DNA from: Pseudomonas sp. GD03944 | GTDB lineage: Bacteria; Pseudomonadota; Gammaproteobacteria; Pseudomonadales; Pseudomonadaceae | Length of the DNA stretch: 64,000 nt | NCBI RefSeq assembly: GCF_029839275.1 | Contig: NZ_JAOCAH010000001.1 | Span: forward strand, 248,001 to 312,000 | Direction: 5' to 3' | Shown here: positions 11,019 to 19,774 of the stretch, piece after piece | Position numbering within the stretch: the stretch's first letter is position 1 | Layout: each line of letters starts with the position of its first letter | Made by a program: the position numbers and the translations under genes | Notes under the pieces: generated by a model | What the model saw: the letters and a program-made list of their open reading frames with translations, nothing else | What the model was told of the DNA's origin: nothing | Databases searched by the model: none

Positions 11019-11705
11019 TCAATCGAAGTCGCCGCCCGCGCTCATCACCAGGGGGCGGATCTTCTGCAGCTGGGTCTCCAGCGAATAGGTCATGCTCGAC
11101 GACATCGAGAAGAACGTCAGGAACGCCTTCAGGTTGGAGTCGCCCTGGCAGGTGTCATGAATACGCTGCCAGAAGGCCTGGTTGACCAGCTGCAACTGCT
11201 GGAACATCCGCACCAGCCCCTTCAACTCCCAGTCCGCGTGGCGCCCTTCGCGGAAGTTGAAATACTGCCGCGACAGGTACAGTGAAAACGCCCGCAGGAT
11301 GAATTCCTGATTGTTGGCAAACGGCAGGTGGTTGTGCGCCATGGGCCGCAGCTTGCCCAGCACCGGACAGGCACTGGTGGCCATGATCACCCCCAACAGC
11401 GCGCGCAACCCTTCCTCCAGCCCGACCTGCTTGGTGTACTCGCGCTCCGGCGTGCGCACCCAGACCGACGCCCGCTTGAACGCCGGCAAACCCTGGAAGT
11501 CCTCGATCACCCGGTGCAGATCGACTGCCGCCGGGCAATGGCTGAAGGCATTCTTGCTCAATGGGCAGTTGCTGCACTGCTGGTAATCCAGCCGGGTCCA
11601 GCTCGGCGCCGTCTTGGCCTGCTCGGCGTCGTACACACGGTCCAGCTCTATGCGATAACTGAACTCGTGGTTGTCGTCGAGGGTAATCCTGTACTCGATA
11701 GCCAT
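11019..11705 (-). CDS. conserved Cys-containing hypothetical protein (DUF6901-like)
   Basis: The 228-residue cytoplasmic protein starts MAIEYRITLDDNHEFSYRI, chosen because GGAG lies five bases upstream of the ATG at 11705; an in-frame start 18 bases further up lacks this. The first half has a Cys cluster (QQCSNCPLSKNAFSHCP), a C-x2-C-x9-C arrangement that could bind zinc or an iron-sulfur cluster, and another Cys in TSACPVLGKL. The C-terminal half is helical. It matches my recollection of the Pseudomonas family DUF6901 (PA3018 position). The function is unknown. Confidence 0.75.
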   Translation of the reverse strand: MAIEYRITLDDNHEFSYRIELDRVYDAEQAKTAPSWTRLDYQQCSNCPLSKNAFSHCPAAVDLHRVIEDFQGLPAFKRASVWVRTPEREYTKQVGLEEGLRALLGVIMATSACPVLGKLRPMAHNHLPFANNQEFILRAFSLYLSRQYFNFREGRHADWELKGLVRMFQQLQLVNQAFWQRIHDTCQGDSNLKAFLTFFSMSSSMTYSLETQLQKIRPLVMSAGGDFD

Positions 11706-11741
11706 GCATGCTCCATCAGGCATTTTCTATAAGCGTAGCGT

Positions 11742-13667
11742 TCAACCTTCCAACTCGGCCCAGCGCTCGACCAGAAGGTCCAGCTCACCCTGCCGCGCCT
11801 GCAGACGGGCCAGCACCTCGGCAGTCTTCTCCGCCGGCTGCTGGTAGAAGGCAGGATCACCAATCTGCGCCTGCAACGTTTCGATCTCCCGTTCGAGGGC
11901 ATCGATCTGTTCAGGCATCGCGTCCAGCTCGCGCTGCAGCTTGTAGCTCAGTTTCTTCTTGGCCTCGGGAGCCGCTGCGGCCGGCGCAGGGGCTGCGACC
12001 TCAGCCACCGGTTCAACCACCGCCGAAGCCAGCTCGGCCTTGCCCGACTTGCTTTCGCCCACGCCGAGCAGGCGCGGCGAGCCGCCCTGGCGAAGCCAGT
12101 CCTGATAACCGCCCACGTACTCGCGCACGCGCCCTTCCCCTTCGAAGACCAGGGTGCTGGTCACCACGTTGTCCAGGAATTCCCGGTCGTGGCTGACCAT
12201 CAACACCGTGCCCTTGAAGTTCGAAAGCACTTCTTCGAGCAGCTCCAGGGTTTCCACGTCGAGGTCGTTGGTCGGTTCGTCGAGCACCAGCAGGTTGGCC
12301 GGCTTACTGAACAGCTTGGCCAGCAGCAGCCGGGCGCGCTCCCCGCCGGACAGCGCCTTGACCGGCGTACGGGCACGCTGCGGACTGAACAGGAAGTCGC
12401 CCAGGTAGCTCAGCACATGGCGGTTCTGGCCATCGATCTCGATGAAGTCGCGGCCTTCGGAAATGTTGTCGATCACGGTCTTTTCCAGATCGAGCTGGTG
12501 GCGCAGCTGATCGAAATACGCCACTTCGATCTTGGTGCCCTGCTCCACCTTGCCCGCGGTCGGCTGCAGGCCGTCGAGCATCAGCTTGAGCAGCGTGGTC
12601 TTGCCGGTGCCGTTGGCGCCGAGCAGACCGATGCGGTCGCCGCGCTGCAGCACCATGGAAAAATCCTTGATCAGCAGCGGGCCGTCCGGATGGGCGAAGC
12701 TGACATTCTCCAGCACCATCACCTGCTTGCCGGACTTGTCCGCCACCTCCAGCTGAATGTTGGCCTTGCCGGTGCGCTCGCGTCGCTCGCTGCGCTCCAC
12801 GCGCAGGGCCTTGAGGGCACGCACGCGGCCTTCGTTGCGGGTACGGCGGGCCTTGATGCCCTGACGGATCCACACTTCTTCCTGGGCCAGCTTCTTGTCG
12901 AACAGCGCATTGGCGGTTTCTTCGGCGGCCAGCGCAGCCTCCTTGTGCACCAGGAAGCTGGCGTAATCACCATTCCAGTCGATCAGCCCACCACGATCCA
13001 GTTCGAGGATGCGCGTAGCCAGGCTCTGCAGGAAGGCACGGTCGTGGGTGATGAACAGCACCGCGCCCTGGAATTCCTTGATCGCCTCTTCCAGCCAGGC
13101 GATGGCACCGATGTCCAGGTGGTTGGTCGGCTCGTCCAGCAACAACAGATCGGGCTCGCTGACCAGCGCCTGGGCCAGCAGCACACGGCGGCGCCAGCCA
13201 CCGGAAAGCTCGGCGAGGGTCTTGTCGGCCGGCAACTGCAGGCGGCTCAGGGTGCTGTCCACCAGTTGCTGCAGGCGCCAGCCGTCACGGGCTTCAAGCT
13301 CCTGCTGCACGTGCATGAGCTTGTTCAGGTCGTCTTCGGTCACGCAGTTCTGCGCCAGGTGATGGTACTGGGCGAGCAGATCGCCAACGCCATCGAGCCC
13401 CTGAGCGACCACGTCGAACACGGTGCGGCCATCGGCCACCGGCAGTTCCTGGGGCAACTCGCCGATCTTCAGGCCCGGCGCGCGCCAGATGGCGCCGTCG
13501 TCGGGTTTCTGCTGGTCCTTGACCAGCTTGAGCATGCTCGACTTGCCGGTGCCGTTGCGCCCGATGATGCACACCCGCTCGCCCCGGGCGATCTGCCAAG
13601 ACACCTTGTCCAGCAGCGGCATGGCGCCAAAGGCCAGGGAAACATCGGTGAACTTGAGCAGGGTCAT
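11742..13667 (-). CDS. uup: ABC-F family ATPase, Uup type
   Basis: Uup-type ABC-F proteins are soluble twin-ATPase proteins acting on ribosomes or on DNA with unusual structures; in E. coli uup affects precise excision of transposons. The 641 residues hold two ABC modules: Walker A GRNGTGKSS and GANGTGKTT, signatures LSGGWRRR and LSGGERAR, Walker B LLLLDEPTNHLD and LVLDEPTNDLD. There is no membrane domain. A C-terminal coiled coil (about residues 570-641), after an Ala/Pro-rich linker, is the DNA-binding part in Uup. The start MTLLKFTDVSLAFG at 13667 is the conserved one; the longer frame upstream is unlikely. Confidence 0.92.
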   Translation of the reverse strand: MTLLKFTDVSLAFGAMPLLDKVSWQIARGERVCIIGRNGTGKSSMLKLVKDQQKPDDGAIWRAPGLKIGELPQELPVADGRTVFDVVAQGLDGVGDLLAQYHHLAQNCVTEDDLNKLMHVQQELEARDGWRLQQLVDSTLSRLQLPADKTLAELSGGWRRRVLLAQALVSEPDLLLLDEPTNHLDIGAIAWLEEAIKEFQGAVLFITHDRAFLQSLATRILELDRGGLIDWNGDYASFLVHKEAALAAEETANALFDKKLAQEEVWIRQGIKARRTRNEGRVRALKALRVERSERRERTGKANIQLEVADKSGKQVMVLENVSFAHPDGPLLIKDFSMVLQRGDRIGLLGANGTGKTTLLKLMLDGLQPTAGKVEQGTKIEVAYFDQLRHQLDLEKTVIDNISEGRDFIEIDGQNRHVLSYLGDFLFSPQRARTPVKALSGGERARLLLAKLFSKPANLLVLDEPTNDLDVETLELLEEVLSNFKGTVLMVSHDREFLDNVVTSTLVFEGEGRVREYVGGYQDWLRQGGSPRLLGVGESKSGKAELASAVVEPVAEVAAPAPAAAAPEAKKKLSYKLQRELDAMPEQIDALEREIETLQAQIGDPAFYQQPAEKTAEVLARLQARQGELDLLVERWAELEG

Positions 13668-13969
13668 GGTGTGCCTCGTGTGTGCAGCGACAGGGGAAAC
13701 AGGTGCCAGGATGGGGCGATTGGCATGACGCCTCGCACGCCTGGAGCGGCACCGGGTTCCCCGTCGCAAAACTGGGTTGCCGCAACGATCGGTCACGACA
13801 AAAACTGGGCGCGCATTCTAACCGAGATGGCCCTTGCGATTGCGGGCATTTTTTCATTCAGGCGCCGGCCGGCGGTGCGGCTTTCGCCGCGCCCCGGCAA
13901 AAGGCTAAGCTAGGGCCATCCAGCGTCGGCACTGCCGACGCCCACTCACATGCCTACTTCGGAAGTGTC

Positions 13970-15898
13970 ATGCGCGGTCGTCTTCTTGGTCTGTTGTCCT
14001 GCCTGTTCCTCTCTGCTGCCACGGTCTCCACTGTCCATGCCGCCAATCTGGCCCAGCAGCGCCTTTACTACGATGAAGCCAAGCGTGCGCTGGCCAAGGG
14101 CGACAGCGCACCCTACAAGCGTTACGCCAGTGCGCTGCGCGATTATCCGCTGGAACCCTACCTGGCCTACGACGAGCTGACGGCCCGTTTGAAGTGGGCG
14201 AGCAACGACGAGATCGAGAAATTCCTCGCCGAACATGGTGACCTGCCCCAGGCCAACTGGATGAAATTGCGCTGGTTGCGCTGGCTGGCCGAGCGCGGCG
14301 AGTGGAAAACCTTTGCAAATTACTACGACCCGGCGATGAATTTCACCGAGCTGGACTGCCTCTACGGGCAATACCAGCTGAGCCACGGCCAGCAGGCCGA
14401 AGGCTTCAAGACCGCGGAAAAACTCTGGCTGGTGGGCAAGTCGCAACCCGAGGCCTGCGATCGCCTGTTCGACCGCTGGGCCGCCGAAGGCCAGCTGACC
14501 GAAGAGAAACGCTGGCAGCGCGCCAAACTGGCCGCCGAAGCCCGCAACTATGGCCTGGCGACCTACCTGAGCAAGAATCTGCCCACCCTCGGCAACCACG
14601 CCAAGCTGCTGATCGAGGTGGCGCAGAAGCCACAGATTCTCACCCAGACCGCCCGCTTCACCCCGGTCGACGATGCCATGGGCGACGTGGTCGGCCTCGG
14701 CCTGCGCCGCCTGGCCCGCCAGGACCCGGAAAAAGCCCTGTCGCTGCTGGACGGCTACGCCCAGCGCATGCACTTCTCCAACACTGAGAAAGTCGCCATC
14801 GCCCGGGAGATCGGGCTGACCCTGGCCAAGCGCTTCGACGCCCGTGCCCTGCAGGTCATGGCCAAGTACGACCCGGAACTGCGCGACAACACCGTCAGCG
14901 AATGGCGCGCCCGCCTGCTGCTGCGCCTGGGCCGCTGGGACGAAGCCTACCAGCTGACCCGCGCCATGCCCGCCGACCTCGGCCAGACCAACCGCTGGCG
15001 CTACTGGCAGGCGCGCAGCCTGCAACTGGCCCAGCCCAACAGCGCAGAACCGCAGGCGCTGTACCAGAGCCTGGCCAAGGAGCGTGACTTCTATGGGTTC
15101 ATGGCCGCCGACCAGGTCAAGGCGCCCTACAAGCTGAACAACACCCCCCTGGCCCTCGACCCCAAGGTCATCCAGAAGGTGCGCAACACCGCCGGCATCC
15201 GCCGCGCCATGGAATTCCACGACAAGGGGCAGATCGTCGACGGGCGCCGCGAGTGGTACCACGTGAGCCGCCTGTTCAGCCGCGACGAGCTGGTGGCCCA
15301 GGCCCGCCTGGCCTATGACATGCAATGGTACTTCCCCGCGATCCGCACCATCAGCCAGGCTCAGTACTGGGATGACCTGGACGTGCGCTTCCCCATCGCC
15401 CATCGCGAGCCGCTGACCGTCGAAGCCAAGAAGCGTGGCCTGCACGCCAGCTGGGTGTTCGCCATCACCCGCCAGGAAAGTGCCTTCATGGCCGACGCCA
15501 AGTCCCACGCCGGGGCCATGGGCCTGATGCAGGTGATGCCGGCCACCGCCAAGGAAACCGCACGCAAGTTCGGCATTCCCCTGAGCAACCCCAACAACGC
15601 CCTGCTGCCCAGCGTGAACATCCAGCTGGGCGCCGCCTACCTGAGCCAGGTCTACGGCCAGTTCAACGGCAACCGGGTGCTGGCCTCGGCCGCCTACAAC
15701 GCCGGCCCCGGCCGGGTGCGCCAGTGGCTGCGTGGTGCCGACCACCTGGCGTATGACGTGTGGATCGAGAACATCCCGTTCGACGAAACCCGCCAGTACG
15801 TGCAGAACGTGCTGTCGTACTCGGTCATCTACGGGCAGAAGCTCAACGCGCCGCAGCCGCTGATCGGCTGGCACGAGCGCTATTTCGACGATCAGTGA
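13970..15898 (+). CDS. slt: soluble lytic murein transglycosylase Slt
   Basis: Slt cleaves peptidoglycan between MurNAc and GlcNAc in the periplasm, giving 1,6-anhydromuropeptides for recycling and beta-lactamase signalling. The ATG at 13970 opens a signal peptide (RLLGLLSCLFLSAATVSTVHA), giving 642 residues, the usual Slt70 size. The N-terminal two thirds is the helical superhelix ring; the catalytic SLT domain (about residues 490-610) has ITRQESAF with the catalytic Glu, then GAMGLMQVMPATAKE and AAYNAGPGRV. It is divergent from uup. Confidence 0.96.
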   Translation: MRGRLLGLLSCLFLSAATVSTVHAANLAQQRLYYDEAKRALAKGDSAPYKRYASALRDYPLEPYLAYDELTARLKWASNDEIEKFLAEHGDLPQANWMKLRWLRWLAERGEWKTFANYYDPAMNFTELDCLYGQYQLSHGQQAEGFKTAEKLWLVGKSQPEACDRLFDRWAAEGQLTEEKRWQRAKLAAEARNYGLATYLSKNLPTLGNHAKLLIEVAQKPQILTQTARFTPVDDAMGDVVGLGLRRLARQDPEKALSLLDGYAQRMHFSNTEKVAIAREIGLTLAKRFDARALQVMAKYDPELRDNTVSEWRARLLLRLGRWDEAYQLTRAMPADLGQTNRWRYWQARSLQLAQPNSAEPQALYQSLAKERDFYGFMAADQVKAPYKLNNTPLALDPKVIQKVRNTAGIRRAMEFHDKGQIVDGRREWYHVSRLFSRDELVAQARLAYDMQWYFPAIRTISQAQYWDDLDVRFPIAHREPLTVEAKKRGLHASWVFAITRQESAFMADAKSHAGAMGLMQVMPATAKETARKFGIPLSNPNNALLPSVNIQLGAAYLSQVYGQFNGNRVLASAAYNAGPGRVRQWLRGADHLAYDVWIENIPFDETRQYVQNVLSYSVIYGQKLNAPQPLIGWHERYFDDQ

Positions 15899-15907
15899 TC
15901 CGACGGT

Positions 15908-15938
15908 GGGGCGAGGCAGCGCAAGGCTGGCTCGCCCC
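15908..15938. terminator. hairpin between slt and the MOSC gene
   Basis: GGGGCGAG and CTCGCCCC, with an inner CAGC/GCTG pairing, form a long stem between two convergent stop codons. No T-run follows, so its strength is uncertain. Confidence 0.5.
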
Positions 15939-15949
15939 GGTCACTGCAC

Positions 15950-16753
15950 TTACTCCAGCACCTCGACCGGCATGCCGACCTGCAACTGGCCATGGCCCAG
16001 GTTGATCAGGTTCTGCCCGAAGTACACCTCGCCTTCACGCTCCCGATAGGTCTTCAGCGTTGTCAGCGGCTCGCGGTCGCGGCTGCGCTCGCCGGTCTGC
16101 GGGTCGATGGTGGTGAGGATGCAGCGCGTGCAGCCCTTGGCCACGCTGAATTCCACCTCGCCGATACGGATACGCCGCCAGGTGTCCTCGGCATAAGCCT
16201 CGGCGCCCTCGATCACCAGGTTCGGTCGGAAACGCAGCATTTCCAGCGGGCGCCCGACCCGCGCAGACAGGTCGTCCAGCGAGGCCTGGCCGATCAGCAG
16301 CAGCGGGAAGCCATCGGCGAAACCGACCTTTTCCTCGGCACTGAGATTGCCCTGGATGAAACGCGCACGCTCGGCCGGCACGTGCACCAGGCGGCAGGCC
16401 TTGCCGATGAAGTCGCTGAGCCACTCGGCGGCCTCGTCGCCGGCGTCCGGCACCTGTAGGCTGTCGCTCCAGATGAACACCCCGCGCAGGGCGTCGTCGG
16501 CGCCAGGCAGCGCCACGTCCAGGTCAGGGCGACCGGCCGCGCTCAGGGTCAGGCCGCCGGCCAGGTTCCAGCGGGCGCGCAACTGGCTCATGTGGGGCAG
16601 CGCGCGCTGCGTGAGGAAGCGGCCGTTCTGGGCATCGACCAGCATCCAGCGGCGGTCGCCCACCACGCCCAGGGCATCCAGACCGATGCTGTCGAGCGGC
16701 TCGGCAATGGCGGATTTGAGGGGGTAGCGGTACAAACCGGCGAGACGCAACAT
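15950..16753 (-). CDS. MOSC domain-containing protein
   Basis: The 267-residue protein has the MOSC N-terminal beta barrel (LAGLYRYPLKSAIAEPLDSI) and the MOSC domain with the conserved Cys in KGCTRCILTTIDPQTG. MOSC proteins such as YcbX and eukaryotic mARC use molybdenum cofactor bound to this Cys to reduce N-hydroxylated compounds. The ATG at 16753 was chosen since the domain begins there; upstream in-frame codons do not fit the family. A role in N-hydroxylamino detoxification is inferred from YcbX. Confidence 0.88.
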   Translation of the reverse strand: MLRLAGLYRYPLKSAIAEPLDSIGLDALGVVGDRRWMLVDAQNGRFLTQRALPHMSQLRARWNLAGGLTLSAAGRPDLDVALPGADDALRGVFIWSDSLQVPDAGDEAAEWLSDFIGKACRLVHVPAERARFIQGNLSAEEKVGFADGFPLLLIGQASLDDLSARVGRPLEMLRFRPNLVIEGAEAYAEDTWRRIRIGEVEFSVAKGCTRCILTTIDPQTGERSRDREPLTTLKTYREREGEVYFGQNLINLGHGQLQVGMPVEVLE

Positions 16754-16864
16754 GGGTCGATCATCCGTTGGGAAAACGCCGTTATACGAGCAAGCCGTCG
16801 CCCCTACAACCCCCAACGTACAGCCGTTCAGGCAGGGGCCGGTGCGCCCCCGCCCGCCGATGAC

Positions 16865-17800
16865 TCAGGCGCCGGGCTCGTCCAGCAGCAGGCGCTGGCG
16901 GATCACGTCGACCAGCTTGTCCGGCTGGAACTTGGAGAGGAAGTTGTCGCAGCCGACCTTCTTCACCATGGCATCGTTGAAGCTGCCCGACAGCGAGGTG
17001 TGCAGCACCACGTAGAGCCCTTTCAGGCGCGGGTCCTGGCGGATTTCCGTGGTCAGGCGGTAGCCGTCCATTTCCGGCATCTCGGCATCGGTGAACACCA
17101 TCAGCAGCTTGTCGGTCAGCACCTCGCCGGCGTCCGCCCACTTCTTGAGCATCTGCAGGCCCTTGAGGCCGTCGGTGGCCACGTGCAGCTTGAGCCCCAA
17201 CTGGGTGAGGGTGTCGCGCAATTGCGCCAGGGCCACGCTGGAATCATCCACCAGCAGCACTTCGCGCCCGGCCGCGCGAGCCAGTACAGGGTCGCTGAGG
17301 CGCTCGCCGGAAATCTTCGCGTTGTACGGCACGATCTCCGCCAGCACCTTCTCGACGTCGATGATTTCCACCAGTTGCTCGTCGACCTTGGTGATCGCCG
17401 TCAGGTAGTGCTGGCGACCTGCGCCACCCGGTGGCGGCAGGATGGATTCCCAGTTCAGGTTGAGGATGCGGTCGACCCCGCCCACCAGGAACGCCTGCAC
17501 CGAGCGGTTGTACTCGGTGACGATGATGGTGCTGCGCTCATCCGGCACGATCGGGCGCATGCCGATGGCCTGGGACAGGTCGATCACCGGCAGGGTCTGC
17601 CCGCGCAGGTTGACCACGCCGCAGACGAAACGGTGCCGGTGCGGCATCAGGGTCAGCTTCGGCATCTGCAGGACTTCCTGCACCTTGAACACGTTGATCG
17701 CGAACAACTGCCGTCCGGCCAGACGGAACATCAGGATTTCCAGGCGGTTCTCACCCACCAGTTGGGTACGTTGGTCTACCGAGTCGAGAATGCCAGCCAT
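16865..17800 (-). CDS. cheV: chemotaxis coupling protein CheV
   Basis: CheV links chemoreceptors to the CheA kinase and adds a phosphorylatable receiver domain used in adaptation. The 311 residues hold an N-terminal CheW domain (about 10-155; ILMFRLAGRQLFAINVFKV) and a C-terminal response-regulator domain (about 180-300) with VLLVDDSSVA, the phospho-acceptor Asp in VFTDAEMPEMDGY and the conserved Lys in FLSKFQ. AGGAG precedes the ATG. A related protein is encoded at 30863-31747. Confidence 0.95.
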   Translation of the reverse strand: MAGILDSVDQRTQLVGENRLEILMFRLAGRQLFAINVFKVQEVLQMPKLTLMPHRHRFVCGVVNLRGQTLPVIDLSQAIGMRPIVPDERSTIIVTEYNRSVQAFLVGGVDRILNLNWESILPPPGGAGRQHYLTAITKVDEQLVEIIDVEKVLAEIVPYNAKISGERLSDPVLARAAGREVLLVDDSSVALAQLRDTLTQLGLKLHVATDGLKGLQMLKKWADAGEVLTDKLLMVFTDAEMPEMDGYRLTTEIRQDPRLKGLYVVLHTSLSGSFNDAMVKKVGCDNFLSKFQPDKLVDVIRQRLLLDEPGA

Positions 17801-17919
17801 TAGGGGCTCCTGTGATTGATCGAATGCAGCTCAGCTACACCTGTATCGGCCAGCGATGGCAGAGCTGTAGGAGCATGGCAGAGCGCCATCATGCCCGACC
17901 CATCAGGCCCGCACCACTG

Positions 17920-18825
17920 CTATTGATCGCCTTCCGCCAGCAACGGTGAACCGGTTGGCAAGTGCACGCGCAAAGCACCGGGCCGGGCATCGAAACGCAG
18001 CCGGTGGTTTTCCATCGGTTCGCCGTCGAGGTTGAGGTCCAGCCCCTCGGCGGCCTCGATTTCCAGCCAGGGCAACCGTGCACTCAGGGAAATGCTGTCC
18101 AGGCCATTGATACCACCGGACAACAGCGTGCCTAGGGTCCCTACCACGTCGGTGGCGGCCGGCACGATGCAGATATCCAGCAGGCCGTCGTCGACCAGCG
18201 CCTTGGGGCACAGCGGATGGCCGCCGCCGGCTTGGCGCCCGTTGCCGATGCCCAGGGCCAGGAACTCGCCCTCCCAGGCGAAATCCGGTCCGTGGAAGCG
18301 GCCGAATGCCGAGCGCACCTCGGCAAACCGGGTCAGGCCGGTCAGCAGGTAGGCCGCTCCGCCCAGCACGCGCTTGAGGTCTTCCGAGGTATTGGCAGTG
18401 ACGTTGGAACCGAAGCCGCCGGTCGCCATGTTGAGAAACCACTGCCCATCCACTTCGCCCATGTCGATGGGCCGGGCCGGGGTGTCCAGCAGCGCCAGTG
18501 CCTCCAGCGGGTTGTCGGAAATGCCCGCGGCGTGGGCGAAGTCGTTGGCCGTGCCCAGTGGCAGCAGCGCCAGGCTCGCCGTGCTTTGCGCCTTGGCCAT
18601 GGTTTCCGCCACCTCGCGCAGGGTGCCGTCACCACCGCCAGCGATCAGCGTGGGGTAGCCCGCCGCCAGCGCTTCCTCGACCAGGCGCTGGGTGTCGCCC
18701 GCCTCCCAGGTCACCCGTACCGCCAGCTCCCAGCCGTCTTCTCGGCGAGCGGCCACGGCGGCCCGCACCTCCTCGTTCATGGCCTGCTTGCCATGCAGGA
18801 TCAACAACGCCTTGCGCTCGTGCAT
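17920..18825 (-). CDS. yegS: lipid kinase YegS-like (diacylglycerol kinase catalytic domain)
   Basis: YegS-type enzymes phosphorylate lipids such as phosphatidylglycerol or diacylglycerol with ATP. The 301-residue protein starts MHERKALLILHGKQ and has the nucleotide-binding signature GGGDGTLREVAETM and LLPLGTANDFAHA. The C-terminal beta sandwich includes ALGIGNGRQAGGGHPLCPKA, as in YegS. The ATG at 18825 fits the family; a longer in-frame extension has no conserved sequence. It is a single gene behind cheV on the same strand. Confidence 0.92.
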   Translation of the reverse strand: MHERKALLILHGKQAMNEEVRAAVAARREDGWELAVRVTWEAGDTQRLVEEALAAGYPTLIAGGGDGTLREVAETMAKAQSTASLALLPLGTANDFAHAAGISDNPLEALALLDTPARPIDMGEVDGQWFLNMATGGFGSNVTANTSEDLKRVLGGAAYLLTGLTRFAEVRSAFGRFHGPDFAWEGEFLALGIGNGRQAGGGHPLCPKALVDDGLLDICIVPAATDVVGTLGTLLSGGINGLDSISLSARLPWLEIEAAEGLDLNLDGEPMENHRLRFDARPGALRVHLPTGSPLLAEGDQ

Positions 18826-19040
18826 ACCTGTGTCCTCACCCTCGTAGGGAGCCCGCGTGCCCGGCACGCGAAGAACGAATTCGGGGGTTGTGGGCCGCGT
18901 CGAAACGGCCTCAAAACCCATCTAATAACCTGATAAATACACCCAACAAATCAGCATTTTATTCCAACAATAGCTGATAGATCATGCTCGCCACGACAAC
19001 CGCTGCCGAACCCGCGGCAGCGACCTGAGAGGATAGGACC

Positions 19041-19739
19041 ATGATCGACGTACGCCCCTTCGAACAACTCGGTGGTGCCCACCACGGCTGGCTGAATGCC
19101 CGCCATCACTTCTCCTTCGCCGAGTACTACGACCCGACCCGTATGAACTGGGGCCAGCTGCGCGTGTGGAACGACGACGAGATCGCGCCGCAATCCGGCT
19201 TCCCGGCGCACCCGCACCGCGACATGGAGATCATCACCTATGTACGCCAAGGCGCGATCACCCACAAGGACAACCTGGGCAACCAGGGCCGTACCGAAGC
19301 GGGCGACGTGCAGGTCATGAGCGCTGGCACCGGTATCGCCCACAGCGAATACAACCTGGAAGACGAGACCACCACCATCTTTCAGATCTGGATCACCCCG
19401 GATCAGTTCGATTCGCCACCCTCCTGGGGCGCGCGGCCGTTCCCGAAAGATGATCGCGCCGGCCAGTTCGTGACCCTGGCCAGCGGTGTCGAAGGCGACC
19501 AGGACGCGCTGTCCATCCGCGTCAACGCGCGGCTGGTGGCGGCCAACCTGAAAGCCGGCCAGAGCGCCGAGTACCACCTGTGCGGCGGCCGCAAGGCCTA
19601 CCTGGTCGGTGCCACCGGCCAGTTCGAGGTCAACGGCGTGCCCGCCAAGGCGCGGGACGGTGTCGCGGTGCGTGATGTCGAGACGGTGCGGGTCACCGCC
19701 CTGGAAGACAGCGAGATCGTGCTGGTCGATGTGGCCTGA
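19041..19739 (+). CDS. pirin family protein (YhhW-like)
   Basis: The 232-residue bicupin has the pirin metal site in the N-terminal cupin: FPAHPHRDMEIITYV (two His and the Glu) and later GIAHSEYN with a third His. YhhW from E. coli and some bacterial pirins show quercetinase (quercetin 2,3-dioxygenase) activity, others act as redox-dependent regulators; which applies here cannot be told. AGGATAGGA stands before the ATG. Confidence 0.92.
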   Translation: MIDVRPFEQLGGAHHGWLNARHHFSFAEYYDPTRMNWGQLRVWNDDEIAPQSGFPAHPHRDMEIITYVRQGAITHKDNLGNQGRTEAGDVQVMSAGTGIAHSEYNLEDETTTIFQIWITPDQFDSPPSWGARPFPKDDRAGQFVTLASGVEGDQDALSIRVNARLVAANLKAGQSAEYHLCGGRKAYLVGATGQFEVNGVPAKARDGVAVRDVETVRVTALEDSEIVLVDVA

Positions 19740-19774
19740 CCGGAAGCAGGCGCCATGGCCTGCCTCCACACACC

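Noticed and set aside
12189..13913. 574-residue open frame opposite uup
   Set aside because: The minus strand has two perfect ABC modules.
17865..17900. REP element behind cheV
   Set aside because: Only CTGTAGGAGCA matches; the palindromic part is missing.
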